A DNA stretch of 59,519 nt from Spirochaetaceae bacterium (GCA_003552985.1 PUPD01000193.1:1-59519); one strand, 5' to 3'; positions 38,501-47,002 are shown, numbered from the stretch's first letter. A program made the numbers and translations. Notes: generated by a model not told the origin, from the sequence alone.

Positions 38501-38999
38501 CGCCACCGCCCCCATTTTCGGGGATGCCGCAACCGCATCGCTGGTGGCCGGATCGCAATCAGACTTTGACGGAGCTCTGCGCGTCTATCGCCCGGCCCTC
38601 GCCGCACAGGGCGAGCCGGGGGATATCCTCTGCGTTCCAAGCGGGGGTGAGGGCAAGCACATCTCGATGGACGGCCCGGCGGTCTTCCAGGAGGCGGTGA
38701 AGCAGATGATGCATATGCTCGATCTCGCCTGCTCGGAAGCCGGGATTCGACCGGCGGATCTCGATCTCATGGTGCCGCACCAGGCAAACCAGCGGATCAT
38801 CAACGCCATCCGCCAGCGGTTGAAAGCGCCGCCGGAGAAGATGTACAGCAATATCAAGCACAACGGAAACACCTCGTCGAGCACCATCCCATTGTGCCTC
38901 GCGGAGCTCAACGGCACCCTGCCGGCAGGCCGGAAGCTAGGGCTTGCAGCGTTCGGCGGAGGGTTCACCTTCGCCGGCGGCGTCCTGGAGACGCTCTGA
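35589..38999 (+). CDS. Fusion: 2-oxoacid dehydrogenase E1 (alpha+beta), lipoyl domain, beta-ketoacyl-ACP synthase III
   Basis: 1136 residues from a GTG with GGAGGG 5 nt upstream. Residues about 8-340 are an E1-alpha (thiamine diphosphate motif LGDGMTQEGEVLEAI with Asp149, then QDNQFAIS). Residues 350-680 are E1-beta (VVLYGEDIEDPKGDVFGVTKGL, SPLSESLILGETIGEAL, FADFLPIAYNQI). Residues 690-770 are a lipoyl domain with the lipoyl-lysine in ELEADKAAVELKS (Lys729). A Pro/Ala-rich linker leads to a KAS III domain (835-1136) with Cys932 in INAACSGYVYAL, His1064 in PHQANQR and Asn1094 in HNGNTSS. Cys-His and His-Asn spacings (132 and 30) equal those of E. coli FabH (112, 244, 274). No E2 acyltransferase or subunit-binding domain is seen. 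Inferred role: priming fatty-acid or related synthesis from a 2-oxo acid. Confidence 0.92.
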   Translation: MEHTAFNNLPEDKLLGLYRTMVTAREIDLLEESYTGRGEAFFHVSGAGHEGTSFLNDHLIPEDYLHCHYRDKALMLARGVSAEMFFLALFNKDRSHSRGRQMNAHMSAPEHNILSLTGPVGNNALQADGVATALKSRAGNAIVLCSLGDGMTQEGEVLEAIGHAARDQLPLLFLVQDNQFAISTMTDGKTFYDRPDGKPNEFYGIPITRMDGRHPHECYDVFGEVVTEVRTRRVPQIIVFEVDRLSNHTNADDQRMYRSSEEIKRVAETGDPLIHFQAYLVERGVTTDTLEQISRDVRDELAPIAESAQFSPEPAPVFDALRPLPAYLTPGQAAEYRGDPEGARERGEETYVMLAAIREVLRNRLASDERVVLYGEDIEDPKGDVFGVTKGLSTSYPERVRNSPLSESLILGETIGEALAGRRPVAFLQFADFLPIAYNQIFAELGSMYWRTDGGWQAPVIVMITCGGYKPGLGPFHASSLEALAAHTPGVDVVMPSTAGDAAGLLNAAFESGRPTLFFYPKSCLNERDNATSTDVEKQLVPLGSARKVRGGDDITMVAYGNTVGLCRRAAVELSKHDYHTDLIDLRSIRPWDVEMITESAARTGKLIMVHEDNHSAGVGAEVIATVAERAKGPIALRRVTRADTYVPCNFENQLEVLPSYKRILETAVELLGGEIHWKPPAQREKGVYYLEAIGSSPSDESITVVEWQVAPGDEVKSGQIVAELEADKAAVELKSSVAGTVEEILVNQGDLVKVGTPIAKLKTTPSESTGREHLKPITREDPGTPIISGLERGPTTPAPEAAGAPAYHETRRAAAEPVIVRVTGAKGSRVVSNEEVSAMCPTWTPDDILKRTGIETRPWVADGENALTLAEQATRSLLTDLDIGIEQIDLILCTTGTPIYNTPSMATLLHDRLADGRSDFLAPAYDINAACSGYVYALQIAFDYLQSKPRDSVLLVTTEVLSPRLNTADPATAPIFGDAATASLVAGSQSDFDGALRVYRPALAAQGEPGDILCVPSGGEGKHISMDGPAVFQEAVKQMMHMLDLACSEAGIRPADLDLMVPHQANQRIINAIRQRLKAPPEKMYSNIKHNGNTSSSTIPLCLAELNGTLPAGRKLGLAAFGGGFTFAGGVLETL

Positions 39000-39063
39000 A
39001 CAGCCTGCGCCTCGGCGCGGCTGGAACGGCGGGCCGGCGCCGGGGCGAATAGCCGCGACCAGG

Positions 39064-39738
39064 TCAACGGGTACCGGGCCGTCGTCCGATCGAGGGCGGC
39101 TCCTCCCCTTCCGGCACGAAGATCAGTGCCGCGGAGTTGATGCAGTAGCGTTTACCGGTCGGTTCCGGTCCGTCATCAAAGACATGCCCCAGGTGGGACC
39201 CGCTCTCGCTATCCACGATCTCGATGCGCTTCATGAAGAACGAATGATCCTCGACGTATAAGACCGCATCGGGCTCGATCGGTTCGTAGTAACTCGGCCA
39301 GCCGGTCCGGGAATCATACTTCGCTTCGGAGGAAAACAGCGGCTGACCGGTCGCGGCCGAGTGATAGGTTCCGTCTCGGTACTGCCCGTCATACTCACCG
39401 GTGAAGGCCCGTTCGGTACCGCGTCGGCGCAGCACGTGGTGCTGCTTCGAGGTGAGTAGCTCGCGCCACTCATCGTCGCTGCGCTGTATCGGAAACTCAA
39501 CCCGCTCAAACTGCTCGCGCGTCAGCACCGTCCCGGGCGGTATCTCGCTCGCCTTGATTGGGCCGTCGCCGTCAGCTTCGAACCCTGCGTCGGCCTGATG
39601 CGCCTGCACGACGACGCCCGGCGTCACCCAGAACACGACAGCGGCAAGCACGACGATACCGAGCGTCACATAGACGACCGCGCGTCGCGAACGCACAACA
39701 CGTCGCACGCCCGCATTTTCACTGGTATTGATACTCAT
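39064..39738 (-). CDS. msrB: Membrane-anchored peptide-methionine (R)-S-oxide reductase
   Basis: Repairs methionine-R-sulfoxide in proteins. It has 224 residues: a membrane segment (about 22-45, [19 protein letters not shown]) and then an MsrB domain, which should lie outside the cytoplasm. The catalytic Cys is in [12 protein letters not shown], and [10 protein letters not shown] and [11 protein letters not shown] are conserved. The two CxxC pairs that bind zinc in most MsrBs are missing ([10 protein letters not shown] replaces the first, SGSHLGH the second), so this is a zinc-free form. The ATG at 39738 has GGAGG 8 nt upstream; the GTG three codons before lies inside that Shine-Dalgarno. Convergent with the fusion gene. 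Confidence 0.9.
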   Translation of the reverse strand: MSINTSENAGVRRVVRSRRAVVYVTLGIVVLAAVVFWVTPGVVVQAHQADAGFEADGDGPIKASEIPPGTVLTREQFERVEFPIQRSDDEWRELLTSKQHHVLRRRGTERAFTGEYDGQYRDGTYHSAATGQPLFSSEAKYDSRTGWPSYYEPIEPDAVLYVEDHSFFMKRIEIVDSESGSHLGHVFDDGPEPTGKRYCINSAALIFVPEGEEPPSIGRRPGTR

Positions 39739-39803
39739 GATCGGCACCTCCGTATTTGCTTACTAATATACTTATATTGACCCCTGCCGGTAAGGCCAAT
39801 ACA

Positions 39804-40679
39804 ATGCCGCCCATGGCTTACCAATCTGAGGAGACCGACTGGGGGGCAACGGTCGCCGGCCTGGGTGCTCGCCGTCCGGTCGCGGTTATCACCGGGGCAA
39901 CGAGCGGGATTGGTGCGGCGTTCGCCGACCAGCTCGCCGCTCGCGGCTGCGACTTGCTGATCACCGGGCGGCGCAGTGGGCCGCTTGAGGAACGCCGTCG
40001 CAGTTTCGCCGAGCTCCATGGGGTCGAGGTTAAGGCGGTGCCCTGCGAGCTCTCAAACCGGTCCGGTCGAGAACCACTCCTCCGGGCGATCGGAAGCCTG
40101 GGACGCGTGGACTGGCTAATCAATAACGCCGGACACGGCCGCGGGGTCGCGTTCAGCGAGGATGAATGCTCCGGGCAGCTCGGACTCGTCGGCGTACACG
40201 TTGAAGCGGTGCTGGAGCTTACGCATTGCGCGCTCACGAAGATGCCGGCGGGCGGGCGCATCATCACCGTGTCGTCACTCGCGGGCTTCGGCGTTTCGCC
40301 TCGCAGCGGCGTATACTGCGCCGCCAAGGCGTTCGCGACAAGCTTCTCGGAATCTCTTGCGCTGGAGCTCAAACCGCGCGGCATACGCGCGGTTGCCCTG
40401 CTGCCGGGCTTTACGCACACCGATTTTCACCGCTATGAGGCTACAGCCAAACGCAACCGCGGGCTCGTGCGCTGGATGCAGCCGGATCATGTGGCCCGCA
40501 GCGGCCTCAGGGCTGCCGACCGGGGGCAGGTTGTCTGCATACCCGGTCTCGCGAACCTCATGCTATACGCTCTGGTCAAGCTACTCCCGCGCAGGGCCGT
40601 CTACAGGATCATGGCAGGCGGCACGAGCAGCGTCCTACAGGCGACCGAGCGCGGATCCGCGGATCGATCAGCTCACTGA
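39804..40679 (+). CDS. Short-chain dehydrogenase/reductase
   Basis: NAD(P)-dependent oxidoreductase, 291 residues. The cofactor loop is VITGATSGIGAAFA, the structural motif NNAG is in WLINNAGHG, the catalytic Ser is in ITVSSLAGF and the YxxxK is in YCAAKAFATSFSE, where Tyr and Lys are three residues apart as required. The substrate is unknown; the class resembles membrane-associated SDRs acting on lipids. Start uncertain: ATGs at 39804 and 39813, with TAAGG upstream of the first. The end overlaps the following minus-strand gene by 7 bp. Confidence 0.85.
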   Translation: MPPMAYQSEETDWGATVAGLGARRPVAVITGATSGIGAAFADQLAARGCDLLITGRRSGPLEERRRSFAELHGVEVKAVPCELSNRSGREPLLRAIGSLGRVDWLINNAGHGRGVAFSEDECSGQLGLVGVHVEAVLELTHCALTKMPAGGRIITVSSLAGFGVSPRSGVYCAAKAFATSFSESLALELKPRGIRAVALLPGFTHTDFHRYEATAKRNRGLVRWMQPDHVARSGLRAADRGQVVCIPGLANLMLYALVKLLPRRAVYRIMAGGTSSVLQATERGSADRSAH

Positions 40680-41320
40680 TCGTCGTTCTCGATCTTCACC
40701 TCATGTACCGGACCGTCGTCGTCATCGTCCGCGCCTTTCTCTGCGCCTTCCTCTGCGCCTCCGGCTCCAGGCTCACCTTCGCGCTGATACCGGGAGCCCG
40801 ACCGTCCGCCGGGTTCCGGCCCCCGGTCCCGGTTACCGAGCGCCTCCTGGAACCGCCGCAGTCCGTCGCGCAGACCGCGCTCTACCTGGTCGAATACCGC
40901 GTGCAGGGATTCCTCGGGGTCGGTGTGATCGAACGAGCGGGCGGCGTCTTCAAACCGCGAACGCGCCTCGGTAACCGCGCGCTCCACGCTTTGGCCGGCG
41001 CGAGTGCCGAACGCGGAGCGGATGGACTCTTCCAACCCGCCAAGCGATCCGAACTCGAGCCGGAGTTGCTCGCGGTACAGTGACCCAAGCGGAGCTACCT
41101 CGCGCAGCAGCCAGGACAGCACCGCGCGCCAGTACGCCGCCCGGTCTCGCTCACCGCGTTCGGCTGCCGCCGCGGCTTCCGCGAGCGTCATATTCACCAG
41201 CCGCCCGTACTCACGGTCGAACTCCGCTGAGTTTAAGTCAGCCGCTCGCAGATACCGCAGTGCAGCGATGAGATTGCGCTCGTCCAGCAGCTCATCGTAA
41301 CGCTCGCGTTCAAACTCCAT
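40673..41320 (-). CDS. Hypothetical protein with acidic tail
   Basis: 215 residues, no family recognised. Residues 1-150 are predicted helical and rich in Glu/Arg/Ala (EFERERYDELLDERNLIAAL, YWRAVLSWLLREVAPLGSLY), with no signal peptide or membrane segment. The C-terminal 55 residues are disordered and end in an Asp-run DDDDD near residue 202. The ATG at 41320 has GGAGG 6 nt upstream and is preferred over the ATG five codons before. Divergent from the OmpA-like gene. Function unknown. Confidence 0.65.
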   Translation of the reverse strand: MEFERERYDELLDERNLIAALRYLRAADLNSAEFDREYGRLVNMTLAEAAAAAERGERDRAAYWRAVLSWLLREVAPLGSLYREQLRLEFGSLGGLEESIRSAFGTRAGQSVERAVTEARSRFEDAARSFDHTDPEESLHAVFDQVERGLRDGLRRFQEALGNRDRGPEPGGRSGSRYQREGEPGAGGAEEGAEKGADDDDDGPVHEVKIENDDQ

Positions 41321-41381
41321 ACGTTTCCTCCACATCTCTCGCTGTCCGGATTTTCAAGCCAAAGTATACTACTATAGATCT

Positions 41382-42872
41382 GTGAGCGTCAGAACTCATT
41401 TGCGCCTCTGCCGGCATCTCCGTACGGCGACAGCGGTGCCCCTGCTAATGGCAACTCTGCTCTGCTACCCGCCGGCGGCTGAAGCGTCGCCGACCGACTG
41501 TCCCGACTCGCCGGCAGGACCAAGGTCCGTTGTCATACGCGAGCACGTCCGCGAGCGCCTAGACGGCCGCTATCTCGGCCAAACGCGGAGCGAAACGCAC
41601 GTGCTTCTGCGTCCGCTGGATGCTCCGGCCGGGCGGTATCAGCTGCCGGCTGCTGACTCGCAGCGTCGCATCCCTTCACCCGGCTTGGGTTACCAGGGAA
41701 CCGAGATCCGTATCGCCGACACGATCCGCGATCGGCACACGCTCGGCCGCCCCGTGGAGAGCTCGCGGGAGTTCGCGTTCTCTCTTGACCCTGACCGTCG
41801 CAGACGACTGGGTACCGACTTCGTAAGCCTGCCCTCGGTCTGGGGCTTCCCATCGCCGGCGGACATCGGGTCGTCGCAAACCGATCCAGTGGAGGCGCCG
41901 GAGTCCGGCAGCGTTAGCGCGTTACCGCATCTGCCCCAGGGTTCTGAGCGGTGGGACACCGCCGAGCGATGGGAAGCCCGCGGCGAGTATCGAGTGATGA
42001 TCTCGCCGGATCCGGGGCGTGCGGCGCCATTGGACGTTGTGCTACCGTTCACCGCCGTCTACCACTATCAGGGCCGCGAGGTCTGGCAGAGTCACCCGGT
42101 GCACCGAATCGAAGCCGGGTTTCGTCTGCGCTACCCTTTGCCCCCGATGCCGGACTTCGAGGACCCTGAACGACGCGAACGTGAAGTGGCGTATCGCGAG
42201 CACGTGAGCCGCATTGCCGCCCGAGCCGGAGTTGCCGCGTTCGAGGGAACGCACCAGGCCGTGATCCTGGTATCGGTGGAGACCGGAGAACCGCTCATGG
42301 CCAACGAGGAGCTCATTCAGCGCGTACGGTTGGAAAGCGGAGAGCTTCTCAGCCGTGACGGGTTTCGCCTCTACTGGTTCAGGCGCGCGGCACCACTCGA
42401 CGAAGATGCGCTGCGGCGACGCGTTGAAGAGGCATCGGTGCCTGACTTGCGGTTCGAGGACCGGGGCGGCGGTGTGGCGCTGATCATCGAGGCAATCGGA
42501 TTCGAGCCGGATAGCGCCGCCCTGCGCTCTGACGAGCGCAAACGCCTCACTGAGGTGGCGGCGCTCCTCGAGCCGCTGCAGGGGCACACGATTCTCGCGA
42601 TCGGACACACCGCCGATGTCGGCGAAGCGGACCGGAGACAGCAGTTATCGGAGGAACGCGCTGCGGCTGTCATACGCGCCCTTGCGGAGCACGGGGTGGA
42701 CCCCGAGCGGCTGTTGTATGAAGGACGTGGTGGGCGTGAGCCGATAGCGGACAACGCCACCACGGAAGGCAGGCGCCGCAACCGTCGGGTAGAGCTGATC
42801 ATACTCGCTGATGCCGATCCGGCACCGACCCGGCCCGCCGAGACCGTTCCGGCCGAGCCGCTCCCGGAATAA
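41382..42872 (+). CDS. OmpA-like C-terminal domain protein, exported
   Basis: 496 residues from a GTG. A signal peptide (AVPLLMATLLCYPPAAEA) is followed by about 320 residues with no recognised domain. A C-terminal OmpA/MotB peptidoglycan-binding domain (about 365-480) shows IEAIGFEPDSAALRSDE, ILAIGHTADVGEADRRQQLSEERA and YEGRGGREPIADNATTEGR.RNRRVEL. It therefore tethers something in the envelope to the cell wall. Spirochaete cells often carry such proteins; the N-terminal part could be an outer-membrane or periplasmic module. TATACT/TATAGA boxes lie 3-16 nt upstream of the GTG, which has no Shine-Dalgarno. Confidence 0.8.
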   Translation: MSVRTHLRLCRHLRTATAVPLLMATLLCYPPAAEASPTDCPDSPAGPRSVVIREHVRERLDGRYLGQTRSETHVLLRPLDAPAGRYQLPAADSQRRIPSPGLGYQGTEIRIADTIRDRHTLGRPVESSREFAFSLDPDRRRRLGTDFVSLPSVWGFPSPADIGSSQTDPVEAPESGSVSALPHLPQGSERWDTAERWEARGEYRVMISPDPGRAAPLDVVLPFTAVYHYQGREVWQSHPVHRIEAGFRLRYPLPPMPDFEDPERREREVAYREHVSRIAARAGVAAFEGTHQAVILVSVETGEPLMANEELIQRVRLESGELLSRDGFRLYWFRRAAPLDEDALRRRVEEASVPDLRFEDRGGGVALIIEAIGFEPDSAALRSDERKRLTEVAALLEPLQGHTILAIGHTADVGEADRRQQLSEERAAAVIRALAEHGVDPERLLYEGRGGREPIADNATTEGRRRNRRVELIILADADPAPTRPAETVPAEPLPE

Positions 42873-42920
42873 CGCGTGCCGGACACACGACGGAATGCGG
42901 AAAATTTTCTCCGCTGTCGT

Positions 42921-42926
42921 TATACT
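42921..42926 (+). promoter_or_regulatory. -10 element of the 42938 gene
   Basis: TATACT ends 11 nt before the ATG at 42938; no Shine-Dalgarno is present. No -35 at 16-18 bp is convincing. The implied leader is about 5 nt. Confidence 0.35.
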
Positions 42927-42937
42927 TAAAGCTGACG

Positions 42938-44875
42938 ATGCAATCGCAGGAGTATTCCAGCCGACCCCGCCCCGCGCCCCCGTTCGCGTTCGGCGAGCGC
43001 CAGGACCGCGAGCTGTTTCTCTCCAGCCTCGGCGTATTCACCACCCAGGAGCGGGAGTTGTTTCATAAGCTCTGCGCGCTCTGGGAGCCGGAAATCCCAT
43101 ACCGGCGCATACTCTCTACAATAACACAGGTGCCGGGCACTATCGCTCGGGACCTTGGGCGGCTGCTGAGGAAGCTCCGCAGACACCAGTGCGCTGTGAT
43201 CACAACCCGCACCGTTCAGGGTGAGATTCGCCCGTTCGGTCTCGTGCTTTGCGAGCCGGGCGCCGCGATCTTCTTTGTTAGCGCACTCGAGGAGCGCGTT
43301 CGGCAGCTCGAGCGCGACCCCGGGATCGGTCTGCCGACAGAGAGCACGCTTCAGAACGAAGTCCCTCCGGCCCCTCTGCGGCGCAGGCTCGACACCGGCG
43401 TGATGATCAAGACGCTGCTCGCACAGGACGATGATGAGGAATCAGGGCCGATCGCATATAGCGTGCTGCTTCGACGCGGTGCCGACCAGGTGATCCTGCC
43501 TGGGTCCGCGATTGCCAAAGCTCGTTCGCTCGCCGAGTCGGTGCTGCGGCGCTGTTTCGAGCATGACGATCTACTCGCGGAGACCGCTCGTCTGCAATCG
43601 CTCGGCACCCTGCAACTCCAGCAGCAACTCAACGAAGCAAACCTGTACACCTGGAGGACCGTCAGTACTGCGCTCGGCAACGGTATCCGCGAGCTCGCCG
43701 CCGGGGAAGCCAAGCGCCATCTGCCGCTCGTTGAGCCGGCCGCGGCGGTGTTGCGGGTGGCGGTAGACGCCGAGCTCGAAGTCGCCGCAATCGAGCAGCG
43801 GCGAGTAGAGCGGCGCCGGGCAACAGTTACCGATCTGATTACCCGAATCCGTGAAGCCTCCAATCCGTTCTTGTCCCAGGCCTGGCTCAATGAGCAGTTC
43901 ACGGAGATCGAACACCAACACCCGGAGGAAGCAACTGCGATCAAAACCGAGTTCTATCGGCAGACCTCCGAACCGTCCGAGGGGTCGCACCTGCCGGTAT
44001 TGATCCGCGTGCACGGTCGCTACATCCACCGTGACCGCGCCGTGCCCGAGCTCGAACGGCGAATGGATCGCGCCCGCGTGCAGTTGCGCCAATACTATCT
44101 CGAAATGATGGCGGCCGAGATCAGTTCTAGCTCGGGAGGTCGAAGCGCCGCTCTGCTCACGCTCGATAATCTGGACCGGGATATCGCCGACCGCCTGCGA
44201 GCAGAGGAGCCCTTTGTCACTCACCTGCTCCGTAATCCCGGATTACTGACCGAAGCTCTAGTCCATGATACGCGCGAGGTGCGCGGCGAAACGAACGCGG
44301 TGAAACTGCAACACCGCCTCGATCCGTTTTTCGAGCCGGGGACGGCGTCTCTGCGCCCATATCACCATATATTCCGGATATCACCGTCCGAGTTACTGGA
44401 GGAGTATCTGGACAGCCTTGGAATCATCCGCCAACTGTGGCTACGGGTTACGGGGCGTCACGCCCAGTTGCACGAACGGTATTCGGCAGCACGCACCTCC
44501 AAGCTCGTGGCAACACTCCCGCCGGGCGGAGAGCCGGCTCCCATTGCGGCTCGTTCCGCGCAGAGCGCTCTCGGATTGGCCGGACGCAAACACGACGGTC
44601 ACCCCGGCCGGAGGGCCTCTGAAGGGAGCGCGGCTGCCGGCGTTACATTCCGTCATCATCGCAAAGACCGCAGCAGCACCCCCGGCAACACAACCTCGAT
44701 GCCCGGTCGGGCCTCTTCAAGCCAATCGCGCTCCGGTCGGCAGGGCCCTGCGGAGCGTCAGAATCCGGACGCCAAACGCGACGTCGCCGAGCGAGAGAAG
44801 CTCAAGCGCCCCTACTCCCAGAAGGAGCGCGAAGAGGCATGGGAGGCCTTTCAGCGCACCCTGCACGGAGAATGA
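42938..44875 (+). CDS. Large hypothetical protein
   Basis: 645 residues, no family recognised. No signal peptide or membrane segment, so cytoplasmic. Residues about 35-100 could be a winged-helix-like domain (TTQERELFHKLCALWEPEIPY, IARDLGRLLRKLRRHQ). Residues 170-480 are helical and charged. Residues 530-620 are a low-complexity, basic, Ser/Arg/Gly-rich linker, and the last 40 are a charged helix (YSQKEREEAWEAFQRTL). Basic disorder and a possible winged helix hint at nucleic-acid binding; this is inference. Follows the OmpA-like gene by 65 bp. Confidence 0.65.
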   Translation: MQSQEYSSRPRPAPPFAFGERQDRELFLSSLGVFTTQERELFHKLCALWEPEIPYRRILSTITQVPGTIARDLGRLLRKLRRHQCAVITTRTVQGEIRPFGLVLCEPGAAIFFVSALEERVRQLERDPGIGLPTESTLQNEVPPAPLRRRLDTGVMIKTLLAQDDDEESGPIAYSVLLRRGADQVILPGSAIAKARSLAESVLRRCFEHDDLLAETARLQSLGTLQLQQQLNEANLYTWRTVSTALGNGIRELAAGEAKRHLPLVEPAAAVLRVAVDAELEVAAIEQRRVERRRATVTDLITRIREASNPFLSQAWLNEQFTEIEHQHPEEATAIKTEFYRQTSEPSEGSHLPVLIRVHGRYIHRDRAVPELERRMDRARVQLRQYYLEMMAAEISSSSGGRSAALLTLDNLDRDIADRLRAEEPFVTHLLRNPGLLTEALVHDTREVRGETNAVKLQHRLDPFFEPGTASLRPYHHIFRISPSELLEEYLDSLGIIRQLWLRVTGRHAQLHERYSAARTSKLVATLPPGGEPAPIAARSAQSALGLAGRKHDGHPGRRASEGSAAAGVTFRHHRKDRSSTPGNTTSMPGRASSSQSRSGRQGPAERQNPDAKRDVAEREKLKRPYSQKEREEAWEAFQRTLHGE

Positions 44876-44911
44876 CCGCGAAGCCGGTAACGCCCATATG
44901 ACCCAGCCGCG

Positions 44912-46486
44912 TCATCGCCGGCGTGCCGGCCCGAACCTGCCCCGCAGCGAACGCCGTACGGCCGCGCTGCAGTTATAGCCCGGTGCACCGAAAATGCCGC
45001 CGCCCGGATGCATTCCGGCGTTGGCCAGGAACAGACCCGGTAGCGGTGTGGCGTAGCGCGATAGCTCCGGCAAGGGCCGGAACATGAACATCTGGTCGAT
45101 CACCATCTCCACATGCATAACGTTGGCATTCGGCATGTTATGCTTGCGGGCTATTTCCTTTGGAGTCTGGATATAGGTATCAATCACGTTCTGCGATGCA
45201 CCCGGCGCGAACCGGTCGAGCACCTGCAGCATGCGCTCGGCCTCCGGCTTGGCTATCTCATCCCAGTCCGTGCCTCCACGCAGCGCGTAGGGATAGTATT
45301 GCCCCCACACGAACAGCGTGTGTTTCCCCGGCGGAGCAAGCGTGTCATCTATAGCGCTGAAGGTCATCACCACTAGGGCCGGATCTCGGGCCGGCATTCC
45401 GCGGAGGTAATCGGCGTAGGCATCGTTGAGATACTGCGTGCTCGGGCATAAGAGCTGAATCCCATTCAGCGCCCGCCGTGCCGGAACCTCCGCACAGGCG
45501 TACTTGGGGAGTTGCTCGGCCGCACACCTGAGCACCATCCCGAATCCGTTGCCGACGTGAACCTGTTCCACCCTCTTAAGGAGCGACGCAGGTGTCCAAT
45601 TCGCAAGAAGGTCGCGAAAGGTAACCCAGATGTGGGCGTTCGAGACAACCCGCCGCGCACTTACTCGTTCGCCGCTTACCAGCTCAATACCTGCTGCCCG
45701 GCCACCTGAGACCAGAATCCGACGCACTTCGCAGTTGGGATGCACGCTCCCGCCGTGGGCCTCGATGTAGCGTGCCAGAGCCTGCGTCAGCATCCCCGAG
45801 CCGCCGCGAGGCCGTGCGGGTCCATGTGTGTGAATCAGCGAATGCCACCCGATGAACTCGGCCGATGCGGCATCGATAGGAGGCGGCCCACTCTGGGCAC
45901 CCCACCACGCCAAAGCCGCGCGAACACGCTCGTCCGCAAAACGCTCGTTTACGATCCGGCCGTAGCTCTTGAGCAGCTCACGCACCAGCTCCTGTTTCGA
46001 AGCGCCGGCGGCGGTCACCCGCCGCCCGAAGAAGCTTTTTGCAAATGCACCCGGTGTTGGTGCCTTCAGAAAGGCTTCGAACACGGCTTCATTGAACGGT
46101 CGCCAGTATTCGATAAACCGCCGATAGGCATCGGCATCGGCTGGAGAGATCGCCGCAATGCTTTCACAGGTCCTGTCGATGTTACCGAAGAACTCCACGA
46201 TGGAGCCGTCCGGGAAGGGTGCACTCATGAACGGGTCCATCGGGATGTACTCCAGACCGTACTTACCCAGTTCCAGATCGCGAACGATCGGGGTATGGTG
46301 GATCATGAAGTGCGCCGAGCCGCCTACGTCCAGGCGGAATCCGCCGAACATCTCCTCGGTACAGACCGCGCCGCCGATTGTATCACGGCGTTCAAAAACG
46401 CTGACTCTGTAACCTTCACGCGCCAGATAGGCACCGCAGACGAGACCGTTGTGGCCGCTGCCTACCACGATTACGTCACTTTCCAT
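44912..46486 (-). CDS. Phytoene desaturase-like FAD oxidoreductase (PYROXD2/CrtI type)
   Basis: 524 residues. The N-terminal FAD-binding motif is DVIVVGSGHNGLVCGAYLAREG, with FERRDTIGGAV following. The C-terminal flavin motif is LFLANAGMHPGGGIFGAPGYN. RGGSGMLTQALARYIEAHGG and RVVSNAHIW are typical of the carotenoid-desaturase/retinol-saturase superfamily. No other carotenoid genes are near, so the substrate is open. It lies 9 bp after the lipoprotein gene in the same direction, probably one operon. Start at ATG with a weak GGTG upstream. Confidence 0.85.
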   Translation of the reverse strand: MESDVIVVGSGHNGLVCGAYLAREGYRVSVFERRDTIGGAVCTEEMFGGFRLDVGGSAHFMIHHTPIVRDLELGKYGLEYIPMDPFMSAPFPDGSIVEFFGNIDRTCESIAAISPADADAYRRFIEYWRPFNEAVFEAFLKAPTPGAFAKSFFGRRVTAAGASKQELVRELLKSYGRIVNERFADERVRAALAWWGAQSGPPPIDAASAEFIGWHSLIHTHGPARPRGGSGMLTQALARYIEAHGGSVHPNCEVRRILVSGGRAAGIELVSGERVSARRVVSNAHIWVTFRDLLANWTPASLLKRVEQVHVGNGFGMVLRCAAEQLPKYACAEVPARRALNGIQLLCPSTQYLNDAYADYLRGMPARDPALVVMTFSAIDDTLAPPGKHTLFVWGQYYPYALRGGTDWDEIAKPEAERMLQVLDRFAPGASQNVIDTYIQTPKEIARKHNMPNANVMHVEMVIDQMFMFRPLPELSRYATPLPGLFLANAGMHPGGGIFGAPGYNCSAAVRRSLRGRFGPARRR

Positions 46487-46495
46487 AGCACACCA

Positions 46496-47002
46496 CTAGT
46501 CCAGATACGCGCGCACTGCTTCCACCAGCCAGCAGTCATTGCAGTCGTCAGCTTCAGCTTTGACCAACAGGAACCCGAAGCGGCGCGCCTGTCCTGCTTC
46601 GGTAGTTACCGTAACATCCTGCCGGGCGATCCGATTGTCGAGATCAAGTGGATGATACTGCGCTTCAGCATGCCCGACGAGAGGACGATACGGGCCGCGG
46701 GTGAAATGCTCGGCGTAATCGTACCGGTCGTCGAAAGCCGCTCGCTTGTCCGGCGATGCAAACGCATACAGAAGCTCCGCGTCGAGATCCCCGGCCGTCC
46801 CGGCTGCGAGCGCTTCAACGGTTATGCGAACCACTTCTTCAGGCTCGAGCTCAGAATGAGGCCGCCGGGGCGGCTCCGGTTCGGGCTCGACAACAGTTTC
46901 GATAGCCGGGCAGCCGGCAAGAACCAAGACCACGGCCGCAATCGTAATCCATGCAATCGACGGTCCACGGGCAGTGCTTGAGGGACGGTTGGGGTGTTCC
47001 AT
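46496..47002 (-). CDS. Predicted lipoprotein, DUF4864-like
   Basis: 168 residues. The signal peptide ends in a lipobox, VVLVLAGC (Cys about 30), so it should be lipidated and membrane-bound. A Pro/Glu-rich spacer (VEPEPEPPRRPHSELEPEE) precedes a small domain with LLYAFASPDKRAAF, FTRGPYRPLVGHAEAQYHPL and DCNDCWLVEAVRAYL, which resembles DUF4864. The ATG at 47002 is preferred to a longer version, because TACAAT (47016-47011) lies 8 nt upstream and there is no Shine-Dalgarno, so the transcript starts near the ATG. Upstream gene of the flavoprotein operon. Confidence 0.7.
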   Translation of the reverse strand: MEHPNRPSSTARGPSIAWITIAAVVLVLAGCPAIETVVEPEPEPPRRPHSELEPEEVVRITVEALAAGTAGDLDAELLYAFASPDKRAAFDDRYDYAEHFTRGPYRPLVGHAEAQYHPLDLDNRIARQDVTVTTEAGQARRFGFLLVKAEADDCNDCWLVEAVRAYLD

